A model generated the notes under the pieces. It saw only the letters and a list, made by a program, of their open reading frames with translations, did not search any database and had not been told where the DNA came from. Position numbers and translations under genes: made by a program. Of a stretch of DNA of 64,000 bases, positions 1 through 8,893 are shown in pieces (the stretch's first letter is position 1; every line of letters starts with the position of its first letter). Source of the stretch: Poseidonocella sedimentorum (GTDB lineage Bacteria; Pseudomonadota; Alphaproteobacteria; Rhodobacterales; Rhodobacteraceae); assembly GCF_900116005.1 (NCBI RefSeq), contig NZ_FOYI01000009.1, positions 1-64,000 on the forward strand, written 5' to 3'.

Positions 1-924
1 GAGCTTCTCGGTGAGTTCCGGGATTGCGTCGAAGAGGTCTGCGACGAGGCCGAAGTCTGCGACCTGGAAGATGGGGGCCTCTTCGTCCTTGTTGATTGCG
101 ACGATGATCTTGCTGTCCTTCATGCCGGCGAGGTGCTGGATCGCGCCGGAGATGCCGACGGCGACGTAGAGCTCGGGCGCGACGACCTTGCCGGTCTGGC
201 CCACTTGCCAGTCGTTGGGGGCGTAGCCGGAATCGACCGCCGCGCGGGAGGCGCCCACGGCCGCGCCGAGTTTGTCGGCCAGCTTTTCGATCAGCGCGAA
301 ATCCGCTTCCGAGCCGACGCCGCGCCCGCCCGAGACCACAACGCCCGCCGAGGTCAGCTCCGGCCGGTCGCTCGCGGCGACCTTGTCTTCGACCCAGGAC
401 GAGAGGCCGGGATCTTCGCCCGCGCCGATGGTCTCGACCGGGGCGCTGCCGCCCGCGGGGGCCGCGTCGAAGGTCGAGGTCCGCACCGAGATGACCTTCT
501 TGGCGTCCGAGGATTTGACCGTCTGGATCGCGTTGCCCGCGTAGATCGGGCGCTCGAAGGTGTCCGCATCGACCACGCCGGTGATGTCGGTGATGACCAT
601 CACGTCAAGCAGGGCCGCCACGCGGGGCAGGATGTTTTTCGCATCCGTCGTCGCGGGGGCGAGGATGTGCTCATACGCCCCCGCCAGCGAGACGATCAGC
701 GCCGCCGTCGGCTCGGCCAGACGGTGGCCATAAAGCGGATCCTCGGCGCAGAGCACCTTGCTCACGCCCTCGATCGTCGCGGCCTCGGCCGCCGCCTCTG
801 CGCAGGTCGCGCCCGCCGCCAGAACCACCACATCGCCAAGCGCTTTCGCCGCCGTCACGGCCTTGGCGGTGGCATCCATCGCCAGCGCGCCGTTGTTGAT
901 TTCCGCCAGAAGAAGAACAGCCAT
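1..924 (-). CDS. etfA: electron transfer flavoprotein alpha subunit (stop codon outside window)
   Basis: Alpha subunit of the FAD-containing electron transfer flavoprotein, which accepts electrons from acyl-CoA and methylamine dehydrogenases and passes them to ETF:quinone oxidoreductase. The 308 visible codons cover essentially the whole protein; only the last residue or so and the stop lie beyond base 1. The N-terminus [12 protein letters not shown] and the C-terminal FAD-domain segments [25 protein letters not shown] and [12 protein letters not shown] are family hallmarks. The start ATG shares its A with the etfB stop (TGATG), so the two are translationally coupled. Being downstream of two flavoprotein dehydrogenases suggests ETF serves them here. 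Very secure call. Confidence 0.96.
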   Translation of the reverse strand, partial: MAVLLLAEINNGALAMDATAKAVTAAKALGDVVVLAAGATCAEAAAEAATIEGVSKVLCAEDPLYGHRLAEPTAALIVSLAGAYEHILAPATTDAKNILPRVAALLDVMVITDITGVVDADTFERPIYAGNAIQTVKSSDAKKVISVRTSTFDAAPAGGSAPVETIGAGEDPGLSSWVEDKVAASDRPELTSAGVVVSGGRGVGSEADFALIEKLADKLGAAVGASRAAVDSGYAPNDWQVGQTGKVVAPELYVAVGISGAIQHLAGMKDSKIIVAINKDEEAPIFQVADFGLVADLFDAIPELTEKL

Positions 925-1682
925 CAGATCGCCCCCGCGTCTTTGAGTTTGCCAATCAGCTCGTCGACCGAGCCGACCTTGATCCCCGCGGCGCGCGCCG
1001 CCGGCTCCGATGTCCCGACCACCTCAAGGCGCGGGCTCACGTCGACGCCGAGATCGGCGGCGGTCTTCTCGTCGAGCGGTTTTTTCTTGGCTTTCATGAT
1101 GTTGGGCAGCGAGGCGTAGCGCGGCTCGTTGAGGCGCAGATCCACCGAGACGATCGCCGGAAGGGTCACCTTGATCGTCTGCAAGCCGCCATCGACCTCG
1201 CGGGTCACAAGCGCCGCGCCGTCCTCGATCGACAGCTCCGAGGCGAAGGTCGCCTGCGACCAGCCCAGCAGCGCCGAGAGCATCTGGCCGGTGGCGTTCA
1301 TGTCGTTGTCGATCGCCTGCTTTCCGCAAAGCACCAGCTCGGGCGCCTCCTCATCGACGATCGCCTTGAGGATCTTGGCCACCGCGAGCGGCTCGATATC
1401 GCTGTGCACATCCTCGGCCGCAACCACCAGAATCGCCCGGTCCGCCCCCATCGCCAGCGCCGTGCGCAGCGTCTCCTGCGCCTGCTTGACCCCGATGGAC
1501 ACGGCGACAACCTCGCTCGCCACACCCTTCTCCTTGAGCCGGATCGCCTCCTCGACGGCAATCTCGTCGAACGGGTTCATCGACATCTTCACATTCGCCA
1601 GATCAACACCGCTCCCGTCCGCTTTCACACGCACCTTGACGTTGTAGTCGATCACTCGCTTGATCGGGACGAGTATCCTCAT
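924..1682 (-). CDS. etfB: electron transfer flavoprotein beta subunit
   Basis: Beta (AMP-binding) subunit of ETF, 252 residues, the usual length. It begins [20 protein letters not shown], the canonical EtfB start, so the start at 1682 is preferred over an in-frame extension to 1892 that reads through the end of the upstream gene. It contains the adenine-nucleotide segment [19 protein letters not shown] and the C-terminal stretch [17 protein letters not shown], which includes the ETF recognition-loop region. The stop overlaps the etfA start by one base. The gene starts 37 bases after the sarcosine/dimethylglycine dehydrogenase homologue on the same strand, so it is probably part of the same transcript. 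Confidence 0.96.
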   Translation of the reverse strand: MRILVPIKRVIDYNVKVRVKADGSGVDLANVKMSMNPFDEIAVEEAIRLKEKGVASEVVAVSIGVKQAQETLRTALAMGADRAILVVAAEDVHSDIEPLAVAKILKAIVDEEAPELVLCGKQAIDNDMNATGQMLSALLGWSQATFASELSIEDGAALVTREVDGGLQTIKVTLPAIVSVDLRLNEPRYASLPNIMKAKKKPLDEKTAADLGVDVSPRLEVVGTSEPAARAAGIKVGSVDELIGKLKDAGAI

Positions 1683-1719
1683 GTGGTGGTCCTTTCGCTT
1701 GTCTGCAGGGCTCGGGCGG

Positions 1720-4167
1720 TCAGGCTTTGACGCGCTCGGATGCCGGATCATAGAAGGGTTTGAGCGAGGCCTTGGCGGCAATGCGCCGCCCGGCCACTTC
1801 GATGTCATAGGAGGCGCCGAGCACGTCCTGGACCGACTGTCCCGCGCAGGGCACGTAGCCCATGCCGATCGCGGCGCCGAGGTGGTGGCCATAGGCGCCC
1901 GAGGTCAGATAGCCGACGATCGCGCCATCGCGCAGGATCGGCTCGGCGTGGTACAAAAGCGGCTCCGGGTCGGTTAGCATGAACTGAACGAGGCGGCTCT
2001 TGAGCCCCTCTTCGCGGCGGCGCTCGACCGCCTCGCGGCCGATGAAGTCCACCCCGGTTTTCTTGACGGCAAAGCCGAGCCCGGCTTCGAGAATGTGATC
2101 CTCCGAGGAGATGTCGTGGCCGAAGTGGCGGAAGCCCTTTTCGATGCGGCAACTGTCCATCATGTGCAGCCCGCAGAGCTTTGCGCCCATCTCCTGTCCC
2201 GCCGCGTGCAACACCTCGAAGACATGGGCCGCCATGTCGGCCGAGACGTAGAGTTCCCAGCCGAGCTCGCCCACATAGGTGACGCGATGCGCCCGGGCGA
2301 GGGCCATGCCGATCTCGATCTCCTGCGCCGTGCCGAAGGGGTTGGTCTCGTTGGTGAAATCATTGGGTGAGACGCGTTGCAACAGTGCGCGCGACTTGGG
2401 CCCCATGACGCAGATCACCGCCTCGGCGGCTGTCGCATCGAAGAGGCAGACGCGGTGATCGCCGACGTGGCGGCGCAGCCGTTCGAGATCAGCCAGCAGG
2501 GTCGCGGCGGGGGTCACCACCAGATAGGCGGTCTCGCTCAGGCGCGTGATCGTCACGTCCGCCTCGATCCCGCCGGCGGAGTTGAGCAGCTGGCTGTAGA
2601 CGATCTTGCCCACGGGGACGGAGAGGTTGGAGGCCGAGACGTAGTTCAGGAACGCCTCGGCATCGGGCCCCTCGACGCGGATCTTGCCGAAGGACGACAT
2701 GTCATAGATGCCGACGTTCTCGCGGATCGCCGCGTGTTCGCGGGCGGCATTGTCGAACCAGTTCTGGCGCGACCAGCTATAGGCGTAGTCCGAGGTCTGG
2801 CCCGCGTCGGCGAACCAGTTGGCGCGCTCCCACCCGGCCAGCTCGCCCATGACCGCGCCCTCGCGCAGCAGCGCCTCATGCAGCGGCGAGCGGCGGATGC
2901 CGCGGGCGGTGGCCTTTTGCCGGTAGGGGAAGTGATCGGCGTAGAGCAGGCCAAGCGTCTCCTTGGAGCGCTCGAAGAGATAGGTCTTGTTGCCCTGGAA
3001 GGGCTGCATCCGGGCAATGTCCACGTCGCCCAGATCGAACGGCTTTTCGCCGGTGTCCATCCAGGCCGCCAGCGCCATGCCTGCGCCGCCCGCCGACTGG
3101 ATGCCGATCGAATTGAACCCGGCGGCGACCCAGACATTGTCCATCCCCGGCGCGAGCCCGAGGTGGTAGGCGTCATCGGGCGTGAAGCTTTCGGGCCCGT
3201 TGAAGAAGGTGTGGATGCCGGCCTCGGCCAGAAGCGGCATGCGCTCAACCGCGGCCTCGAGGATCGGCTCGAAGTGGTCGAAATCCTCGGGCAGCTGGTC
3301 GAATTCGAAGTCCTCCGAGATGCCGGCCATGCCCCAGGGCTTGGCGACCGGCTCGAAGGCGCCGAGCAGCAGCTTGCCCGCGTCTTCCTTGTAATAGGCG
3401 CATTCCTCTGGCACCCGCAGGGTCGGCAGCTGGCCGAGCCCCTCGATCGTGTCGGTCACGATGTAGAAATGCTCGCAGGCATGAAGCGGCACGTTGACGC
3501 CCATCTGGCGGCCCAGCTCATGGCCCCACATGCCGCCGCAGTTCACGACCATGTCGCAGGCGATCTCGCCGCTCTCGCCGCTCTCGGCCTGCCACTGGAC
3601 ACCGGTGATCCGGCGCCCGTCGCGGGCAAACCCGGTCACTTTGGTCCGCTCGATGACCTGCGCGCCGCGCATCCGCGCGCCCTTGGCCAGCGCCAGCGCG
3701 ATGTTGGCCGGATCGCCCTGACCGTCCTTGTCGAGATAGACCGCGGCCTTGACGTCCTCGGCCTTCACATGCGGGTAGCGGGTCTTGAGCTCGGCGGGGC
3801 TGATCTCCTCGACCTCGACGCCGAAGGCCCGGGCCATCGAGGCCTGACGCAGAATCTCCTCGCGGCGTTCGTCGGACAGCGCGACCGTGATCGAGCCGTT
3901 GCGCCGGAACCCGGTGGCGACACCGGTCTCGGCTTCAAGGTTGCCGTAGAGCTCCTGGCTGTACTTGGCGAGCTTTGTCATGTTCTTCGTCGCGCGCAGC
4001 TGGGCGATGAGGCCGGCCGCGTGCCAGGTGGTGCCCGAGGTGAGCTGCTTGCGTTCGAGCAGCACCACATCGGTCCAGCCCAATTGCGTCAGGTGATAGG
4101 CGACGGAGCACCCGATCACGCCGCCGCCGACGATCACGACACGCGCGGTTTGGGGAGGGAGGGCCAT
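1720..4167 (-). CDS. FAD-dependent sarcosine/dimethylglycine dehydrogenase-type oxidoreductase with GcvT domain
   Basis: An 815-residue flavoprotein expected to oxidise an N-methyl group of a methylated glycine (dimethylglycine or sarcosine), passing the one-carbon unit to tetrahydrofolate and electrons to ETF. The N-terminal FAD fold has [10 protein letters not shown] at about residues 10-19, and TTWHAAG places His49 where mammalian DMGDH/SARDH attach FAD covalently. The second half (about residue 440 on) is a GcvT aminomethyltransferase domain with GELGWELYV and [12 protein letters not shown]. The ATG at 4167 follows a GAAAGGA ribosome site; longer in-frame openings overlap the upstream gene. 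It is 19 bases behind a paralogue and just ahead of etfBA. The exact substrate cannot be decided from sequence. Confidence 0.9.
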   Translation of the reverse strand: MALPPQTARVVIVGGGVIGCSVAYHLTQLGWTDVVLLERKQLTSGTTWHAAGLIAQLRATKNMTKLAKYSQELYGNLEAETGVATGFRRNGSITVALSDERREEILRQASMARAFGVEVEEISPAELKTRYPHVKAEDVKAAVYLDKDGQGDPANIALALAKGARMRGAQVIERTKVTGFARDGRRITGVQWQAESGESGEIACDMVVNCGGMWGHELGRQMGVNVPLHACEHFYIVTDTIEGLGQLPTLRVPEECAYYKEDAGKLLLGAFEPVAKPWGMAGISEDFEFDQLPEDFDHFEPILEAAVERMPLLAEAGIHTFFNGPESFTPDDAYHLGLAPGMDNVWVAAGFNSIGIQSAGGAGMALAAWMDTGEKPFDLGDVDIARMQPFQGNKTYLFERSKETLGLLYADHFPYRQKATARGIRRSPLHEALLREGAVMGELAGWERANWFADAGQTSDYAYSWSRQNWFDNAAREHAAIRENVGIYDMSSFGKIRVEGPDAEAFLNYVSASNLSVPVGKIVYSQLLNSAGGIEADVTITRLSETAYLVVTPAATLLADLERLRRHVGDHRVCLFDATAAEAVICVMGPKSRALLQRVSPNDFTNETNPFGTAQEIEIGMALARAHRVTYVGELGWELYVSADMAAHVFEVLHAAGQEMGAKLCGLHMMDSCRIEKGFRHFGHDISSEDHILEAGLGFAVKKTGVDFIGREAVERRREEGLKSRLVQFMLTDPEPLLYHAEPILRDGAIVGYLTSGAYGHHLGAAIGMGYVPCAGQSVQDVLGASYDIEVAGRRIAAKASLKPFYDPASERVKA

Positions 4168-4186
4168 GGTCGGGGTCCTTTCAGGG

Positions 4187-6619
4187 TCAGGCGCGCAGGC
4201 GCGAATTGTCCGCATCCCACTGGCAGAGCGCGGGCTGGACTGTGGCGGGGCGGCGTTGGCCGTAGATCTCGACTTCGACATCGGCCCCGTCGGGGACAGA
4301 GGCATCGAGCATCGCAAGCGCGAGGTCGGCCTCGACGCGGTAGCCATGGGCGGCCGAGAGCACCTCGCCCGACCGCGCGCCATCCGCGAAGACCGCCGCC
4401 ATGTAGGGGGCGTCCTGCTGGCCCGGCGCGACCCGGAGCGACACGAGACGGCGGGCGGGCGGCTGGGGCGCGGCGGCGAGGGCGGATTTGCCGGGGAATT
4501 CCTGCGGCTTGTCGAGCTTGACGAAGCGGCCGAGGCCGGTCTCGAAGAGCCCGTAGTCCGAAGAGAGATCCGCCTTCCAGGCAAGGTAGCCTTTCTCGAT
4601 CCGCAGCGAATTGAGCGCGAACATGCCGAAGGGCCGGGCCCCGGCGGCGCGGATCGCATCATAGACCGCCGCCGCATCGCCGGGCGCGCAATGTACCTCC
4701 CAGCCCAGCTCGCCCGCGAAGGAGACGCGCACAAGCATGGCCGGGCGGCCCGCGACCGTGGCGGTCTGATGGGTGAGCCAGCCGCTTGAGAGATCCGCGT
4801 CGGTGAGCCCGGCGAGCATCTCCCGCGAGGCCGGCCCGGTGACGAGCATCGCCACGACATCCGCCGTCCGGTCGGTCAGGGTGACGGTCCCGGGCAGGGC
4901 GGCGCGCAGCAGATCGCGGTCGTGCCACTGGGCCACCGCCGCGGTCATCAGCGTGAAGTCATCCTCGCCGTGACGGATGCAGGACATCTCTGTCAGCACG
5001 TGTCCGCGCGCATCGGCGATGTAGATGAGGTTCATCCGGCCGACCTTGGGCAGCGCCCCGGTGATCAGCCCGCGCAGCGCCTCGGCCGCGCCGTCCCCGG
5101 CGACCGCGAAGCGAGAGAACCCGGCAAGGTCGATGATGCCCGCGCCATCGCGCACTGCCAGCGCCTCCTCCCGGACCCGCGCCTCCCAGGGGCCGTTGCG
5201 GTCCCAGGTCTGGGTCGCCTCTTCGGAAGTGTCATCGCCCGGCCTCGCAAACCAGTTGGCCCGCTCCCAGCCGTTGTAGGCGCCCATCTGCGCGCCATCG
5301 GCGAGGAGCCGGTCATGGTTGGGCGACAGCTTGCGATCGCGCCCGGCGGGCCAGGCGTGATGCGGGAAATGCATCGCGTATTCATGGCCGTAGGTCTCCA
5401 CCGCCTTGGCGGTCGCGAAGCTCGTATCCGCATGGCCGGTGAAGCGGCGCGGATCGCAGGACCACATGTCCCACTCGGGCTGGCCGTGCATGATCCATTC
5501 GGAGAGGACCTTGCCCGCGCCGCCGCCCTGAGCGATGCCGAAGGTGAAGCTGTGCGCCTCGAAGGCATTGGGCACGCCGGGCATCGGACCGAGCATCGGC
5601 AAGCCATCCGGCGCGTAGGGGATCGGCCCGTTGATGTTCCGCTGGACCCCTTGGCTGCCGAGCAGCGGCACGCGCTCCATCGCGTCCATGATGTACCATT
5701 CGAGCCGGTCGAGATCGTCGGGATAAAGCTGGAAGCTGAAATCCTCCGGCATCTCCGCGCCCGAGGCCCAGCCGACCTGACAGTCGCGCTCATAGGGGCC
5801 GAGGTTGAGCGAATAGGTGTCCTGCCGCAGGTAGTAGGAGCTGTCGACGTCGCGCAGCATCGGGACCTTGCGGCCCTGCGTCTCGGTCCAGGCCTTGATC
5901 TCGGGGATCGCTTCGGTGAGGAAATACTGGTGACTCATGACCGTGAGCGGCACCTCGCGCCCGCCGTGGGGCACGAACCAATCGCCGACCCGCGCGGCGT
6001 AGTAGCCCGCCGCATTCACCACGAATTCGCAGCGGATATCGCCCTTTTCGGTGTGCACGACCCACTCGCCGCCCTCCCGGCTCACGCCGGTGGCAGGGGT
6101 GAACCGCGCGATCGTGCCGCCGGCGGCGCGGGCGCCCTTGGCCAGAGCCTGGGTCACCTGGCTGGGGTCGATGTCGCCATCGAGCGGATCCCAGAGCCCG
6201 CCTTCGAGATCATGGGTTTCCATGAAGGGGAAATGCGCCTGCAATTCGTCGGGCGTGCACATGTCCATGGTGAGGCCCATATGCGCGGCCATGCCCCGGA
6301 CCCGCTCGAATTCCATCATCCGCTCATGGGTATGGGCCAGCCGCACGGCGCCGGTCACGTGGTAGTTGATCGGATAGTCGACCTCTTCGGAGAGCCCGCG
6401 ATAGAGCGCCAGCCCGTAGCGCTGCATGTTCATGACGCCGTAGTTCGCGGCGAAGTTGGGGCAGTTGCCTGCCGCGTGCCATGTGGAGCCGGCGGTGAGC
6501 TCGTTTTTCTCCAGCAAGACGCAGTCGGTCCAGCCCGCGCGGGCAAGATGGTAGAGCGCGGAGACGCCGACCACGCCGCCGCCGATGATGACCACTCTGG
6601 CTGTTGAAGGCAGGGACAT
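4187..6619 (-). CDS. FAD-dependent dimethylglycine dehydrogenase-type oxidoreductase with GcvT domain
   Basis: An 810-residue paralogue of the next gene in the operon, with the same layout: FAD fold (VVIIGGGVVG at residues 9-18, STWHAAGN with His48 as the likely covalent flavin anchor), DAO domain to about residue 420, then GcvT domain (GELGWEVHCAPG, LRIEKGYLAWKADLSSDYGL). The start is ATG 6619 with GAGG six bases upstream; a TTG four codons earlier would bury that ribosome site. Only 8 bases separate it from the regulator gene. Two non-identical copies suggest division of labour, for example dimethylglycine and sarcosine in glycine betaine breakdown, but which does which is inference. Confidence 0.89.
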   Translation of the reverse strand: MSLPSTARVVIIGGGVVGVSALYHLARAGWTDCVLLEKNELTAGSTWHAAGNCPNFAANYGVMNMQRYGLALYRGLSEEVDYPINYHVTGAVRLAHTHERMMEFERVRGMAAHMGLTMDMCTPDELQAHFPFMETHDLEGGLWDPLDGDIDPSQVTQALAKGARAAGGTIARFTPATGVSREGGEWVVHTEKGDIRCEFVVNAAGYYAARVGDWFVPHGGREVPLTVMSHQYFLTEAIPEIKAWTETQGRKVPMLRDVDSSYYLRQDTYSLNLGPYERDCQVGWASGAEMPEDFSFQLYPDDLDRLEWYIMDAMERVPLLGSQGVQRNINGPIPYAPDGLPMLGPMPGVPNAFEAHSFTFGIAQGGGAGKVLSEWIMHGQPEWDMWSCDPRRFTGHADTSFATAKAVETYGHEYAMHFPHHAWPAGRDRKLSPNHDRLLADGAQMGAYNGWERANWFARPGDDTSEEATQTWDRNGPWEARVREEALAVRDGAGIIDLAGFSRFAVAGDGAAEALRGLITGALPKVGRMNLIYIADARGHVLTEMSCIRHGEDDFTLMTAAVAQWHDRDLLRAALPGTVTLTDRTADVVAMLVTGPASREMLAGLTDADLSSGWLTHQTATVAGRPAMLVRVSFAGELGWEVHCAPGDAAAVYDAIRAAGARPFGMFALNSLRIEKGYLAWKADLSSDYGLFETGLGRFVKLDKPQEFPGKSALAAAPQPPARRLVSLRVAPGQQDAPYMAAVFADGARSGEVLSAAHGYRVEADLALAMLDASVPDGADVEVEIYGQRRPATVQPALCQWDADNSRLRA

Positions 6620-6627
6620 GGAGAACC

Positions 6628-7185
6628 TCAATAAACGGGGGGGGAAATGACCCAGAGCGCCTGGGCGGGTGTGTCGTAGGGGTTGGCCCAGCGGTAATCC
6701 GAGCCCTTGATCCGGAAGCTGTCGCCGGCGCGCACCGTGAAGGCGCGGCCGTCGATCCAGATATCCAGCGCGCCCGACAGCAGATAGACCACCTCGGTGG
6801 TCGCGCGCTGTTTGGGCTCGTCAAGCGAGGCGCCGGGTTGGAAGGTCGAATGGATGACCTCGAAGTCGTCGGTCAGATCGGGCGAGGCCAGCGCTTCGAT
6901 GAGGCCGGTGTCGCGCTCGCCGATCTCGCGCCGGTGCGCCGCGCGCACCACCACGCCGCGCTCCTCGTCCGGGCCGGTCGGCGTGCCGAAGAAGAGCGAG
7001 ATCGGCGCGTCGAGGATATTGCCGATGGCTTGCAGGTCTGTGATCGAGGGGGTCGAGAGCCCGCGCTCGATCTGACTCACCCAGCCGACGGAGCGGCCCA
7101 GCCGCTCGGCCACGTCTGCCAGCGTCAGTTTCCGCGCAACGCGCAGGGCGCGGATGTCATGGCCAAGGGTGTCGGGGTGGTCCAT
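6628..7185 (-). CDS. XRE-family transcriptional regulator with C-terminal cupin sensor domain
   Basis: A 185-residue regulator of the PuuR-like class. An N-terminal helix-turn-helix (about residues 8-62: LTLADVAERLGRSVGWVSQIE) precedes a small beta-barrel cupin (about 115-180: EVVYLLSGALDIWIDGR, AGDSFRIKGSDYRWANP) that usually binds the pathway substrate or product. ATG 7185 is chosen; an in-frame TTG at 7203 would add six residues. It is the first gene ahead of the two demethylating dehydrogenases and etfBA, so it probably controls that operon in response to a methylated glycine. Palindromic TTTCRYGAAA-like sequences upstream are candidate binding sites. Confidence 0.88.
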   Translation of the reverse strand: MDHPDTLGHDIRALRVARKLTLADVAERLGRSVGWVSQIERGLSTPSITDLQAIGNILDAPISLFFGTPTGPDEERGVVVRAAHRREIGERDTGLIEALASPDLTDDFEVIHSTFQPGASLDEPKQRATTEVVYLLSGALDIWIDGRAFTVRAGDSFRIKGSDYRWANPYDTPAQALWVISPPVY

Positions 7186-7212
7186 CGGGCACCGGTCTCG
7201 CAAGCAAATCAG

Positions 7213-7284
7213 CGTTCGTGAAAATTACTCACCAAATTTCACGGCGCGCGCAAATGAAAAATGATGCGTATATTTCACGAAACG
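7213..7284. promoter_or_regulatory. putative operator region with TTTC-n2-GAAA palindromes
   Basis: Upstream of the XRE-cupin regulator there are a palindrome TTCGTGAAAA (7215-7224), a half-site AATTTCACG (7235-7243) and a second palindrome TTTCACGAAA (7273-7282). All share the same TTTC/GAAA arms in a locally AT-rich stretch of an otherwise GC-rich sequence. The first site lies about 30 bases before the regulator start, a position suited to autorepression. Assignment to this regulator is inference from position. Confidence 0.45.
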
Positions 7285-7328
7285 TGCCTTGGACGACCCC
7301 GCGCCGAATTTTTGGGCAGATCCGCTGC

Positions 7329-8816
7329 TCAGCGCGCCGCGCCGGCCCCCTCGGCGGCGCGGTCGATAGCGCCTGCGAGCAGGGCCATGCCTTCGGCGAT
7401 TCGGGGCGCGGCGATGGAGGAGTAGGCGATACGGTAGTGCGAGCGGTCCGGGGCGCGGCGCGCGAAGAAGGCGCTGCCCGGCTCGATCAACACCGAATCG
7501 CGGCGCAGATCGAGGGCGAGCTGCGTCGTGTCGACCCCCGGCGGCGCCCGCATCCAGAAGGACGAGCCGCCCAGCACCTCGCCCTGTTCCCGGGTCAGCC
7601 CGTGGTCGCGGATACCCTCCTCCATGATCGCCCGGCGCTGGCCGTAGTGGCGCGCCATGCGGGCGACTTGGGCGTCGTAGTGGCCGAGCGAGAGGAAATA
7701 GGCGGTGGTGCGCTGAATGTGGCTCGGCGGGTGGCGCAGGACCACGGTGCGCAGCTTGCGCATCTCTTCGATGAGCGTCTGGTCGCCCACCACATAGCCC
7801 AGCCGCAGCCCCGGAAAGATCGATTTGGAAAAGGAGCCGAGGTAGATCACCCGCCCGTCCTGATCGAGCGATTTGAGCGCGGGCGAGGGGCGCGAGCGGA
7901 AGGACATCTCAAATTCGTAATCGTCTTCGACGATGAGGAAATCATGCCGCGCGGCGCGGGCCAGCATCTCTATGCGGCGCTCGAGCGGCATGGTCACATT
8001 GGTCGGCGCGTGGTGGCTCGGCGTGGTGAACACGAGCTGGGCCTCCGGCGGGATCAGGTCCGGCGGCAGGCCCTGATGGTCCACGTCGATCGAGCGCCCG
8101 ACGTAGCCCATCTGGTCGAAAATCCGCCGCAGGCCGGGAAAGCAGGGGTTTTCCACGATGGCGATCTGGCCGTCGGCGAGCAGAAGCTGCGCGATCATCC
8201 ACAGCGCGTTCTGGCCGCCCATGGTGATGAGGATCTGGTCCGGGGTGGCGTGGATGCCGCGGCGGGGCAGGATGTGGCGCAGGATGAACTCCACCAGCAT
8301 CGGATCGTCGTGCTGGTAGCGGTCCTGGGCAAGGCTGTCGAAATCGCGCTTGCGGACCGCGCGCAGGGCGCAGGCGCGCCAGTTGGCATGATCGAAGAGC
8401 GCGGGATCGGATTGCCCGTAGATGAAGGGAAAGCGGTAGTCGCTCCAGTTTGGCGGGCGCAGGATATCGCCGCGCTGCTGGACCGGGCGGGTGAGCTTGG
8501 CGGCCCAGTCGACGCCGCGCCGGTCGACGGGCGCGGGGCTGTCGAAGCGCGGCCGGGTCGGGGCGGTATCGGCGACGTAGTAGCCAGACCGGGGGCGCGC
8601 GACGAGGTATTCATCGGCGACAAGCTCGGTGTAGCTGACCGTGACGGTGATCCGCGCGACGCCCAGATGCTCGGCCAGCTTGCGCGAGCTGGGCATCTTC
8701 TCGCCCGGCAGGCAGCGGCCCGAGACGATCGCCTCGGCCACGATCTGCTGGACCTGCTGCTGCAGCGTCGCGGTGCTGTTCGGTGGCAGAAGGAAAATCT
8801 CGGGTGGTATCGGCAT
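7329..8816 (-). CDS. tauR: MocR/GntR-aminotransferase regulator of taurine genes, TauR-like
   Basis: A 495-residue MocR-type regulator: an N-terminal winged helix of the GntR family (about residues 15-80: GEKMPSSRKLAEHLGVARIT) joined to a fold-type I aminotransferase-like domain. PLP-binding residues are visible, including EDDYE near 298 and the Schiff-base lysine K331 in GSFSKSIFPG. The segment DPALFDHANWR is typical of the TauR subgroup. In Rhodobacter and Paracoccus TauR activates taurine catabolism genes; here it precedes tpa and tauABC. GabR and PdxR share the architecture, but the neighbours favour TauR. Target direct repeats are seen upstream of tpa/tauA and between safD and safE. Confidence 0.9.
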   Translation of the reverse strand: MPIPPEIFLLPPNSTATLQQQVQQIVAEAIVSGRCLPGEKMPSSRKLAEHLGVARITVTVSYTELVADEYLVARPRSGYYVADTAPTRPRFDSPAPVDRRGVDWAAKLTRPVQQRGDILRPPNWSDYRFPFIYGQSDPALFDHANWRACALRAVRKRDFDSLAQDRYQHDDPMLVEFILRHILPRRGIHATPDQILITMGGQNALWMIAQLLLADGQIAIVENPCFPGLRRIFDQMGYVGRSIDVDHQGLPPDLIPPEAQLVFTTPSHHAPTNVTMPLERRIEMLARAARHDFLIVEDDYEFEMSFRSRPSPALKSLDQDGRVIYLGSFSKSIFPGLRLGYVVGDQTLIEEMRKLRTVVLRHPPSHIQRTTAYFLSLGHYDAQVARMARHYGQRRAIMEEGIRDHGLTREQGEVLGGSSFWMRAPPGVDTTQLALDLRRDSVLIEPGSAFFARRAPDRSHYRIAYSSIAAPRIAEGMALLAGAIDRAAEGAGAAR

Positions 8817-8836
8817 CGTGACCTGCGGGCTCGAAT

Positions 8837-8866
8837 GGGCGAGAGCAGGGTAGCCCGCTCTCGCCC
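8837..8866. terminator. hairpin between tpa and tauR
   Basis: A perfect 10-bp inverted repeat, GGGCGAGAGC (8837-8846) and GCTCTCGCCC (8857-8866), with a 10-base loop, lies in the 77-base gap after the tpa stop and before the tauR start. There is no T-run behind it, so it may be an attenuating or processing hairpin rather than a full intrinsic terminator. Confidence 0.4.
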
Positions 8867-8893
8867 CGGGGACAATTCGCGCCCTTGTGCGGC

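Noticed and set aside
2377-4521. Long plus-strand frame across both demethylating dehydrogenase genes
   Set aside because: It spans the junction of two confident minus-strand genes and shows no motif or ribosome site.
4168-4860. N-terminal extension of the sarcosine/dimethylglycine dehydrogenase
   Set aside because: The extra 231 residues are a different reading frame of the upstream GcvT domain; the FAD motif and ribosome site fix the start at 4167.
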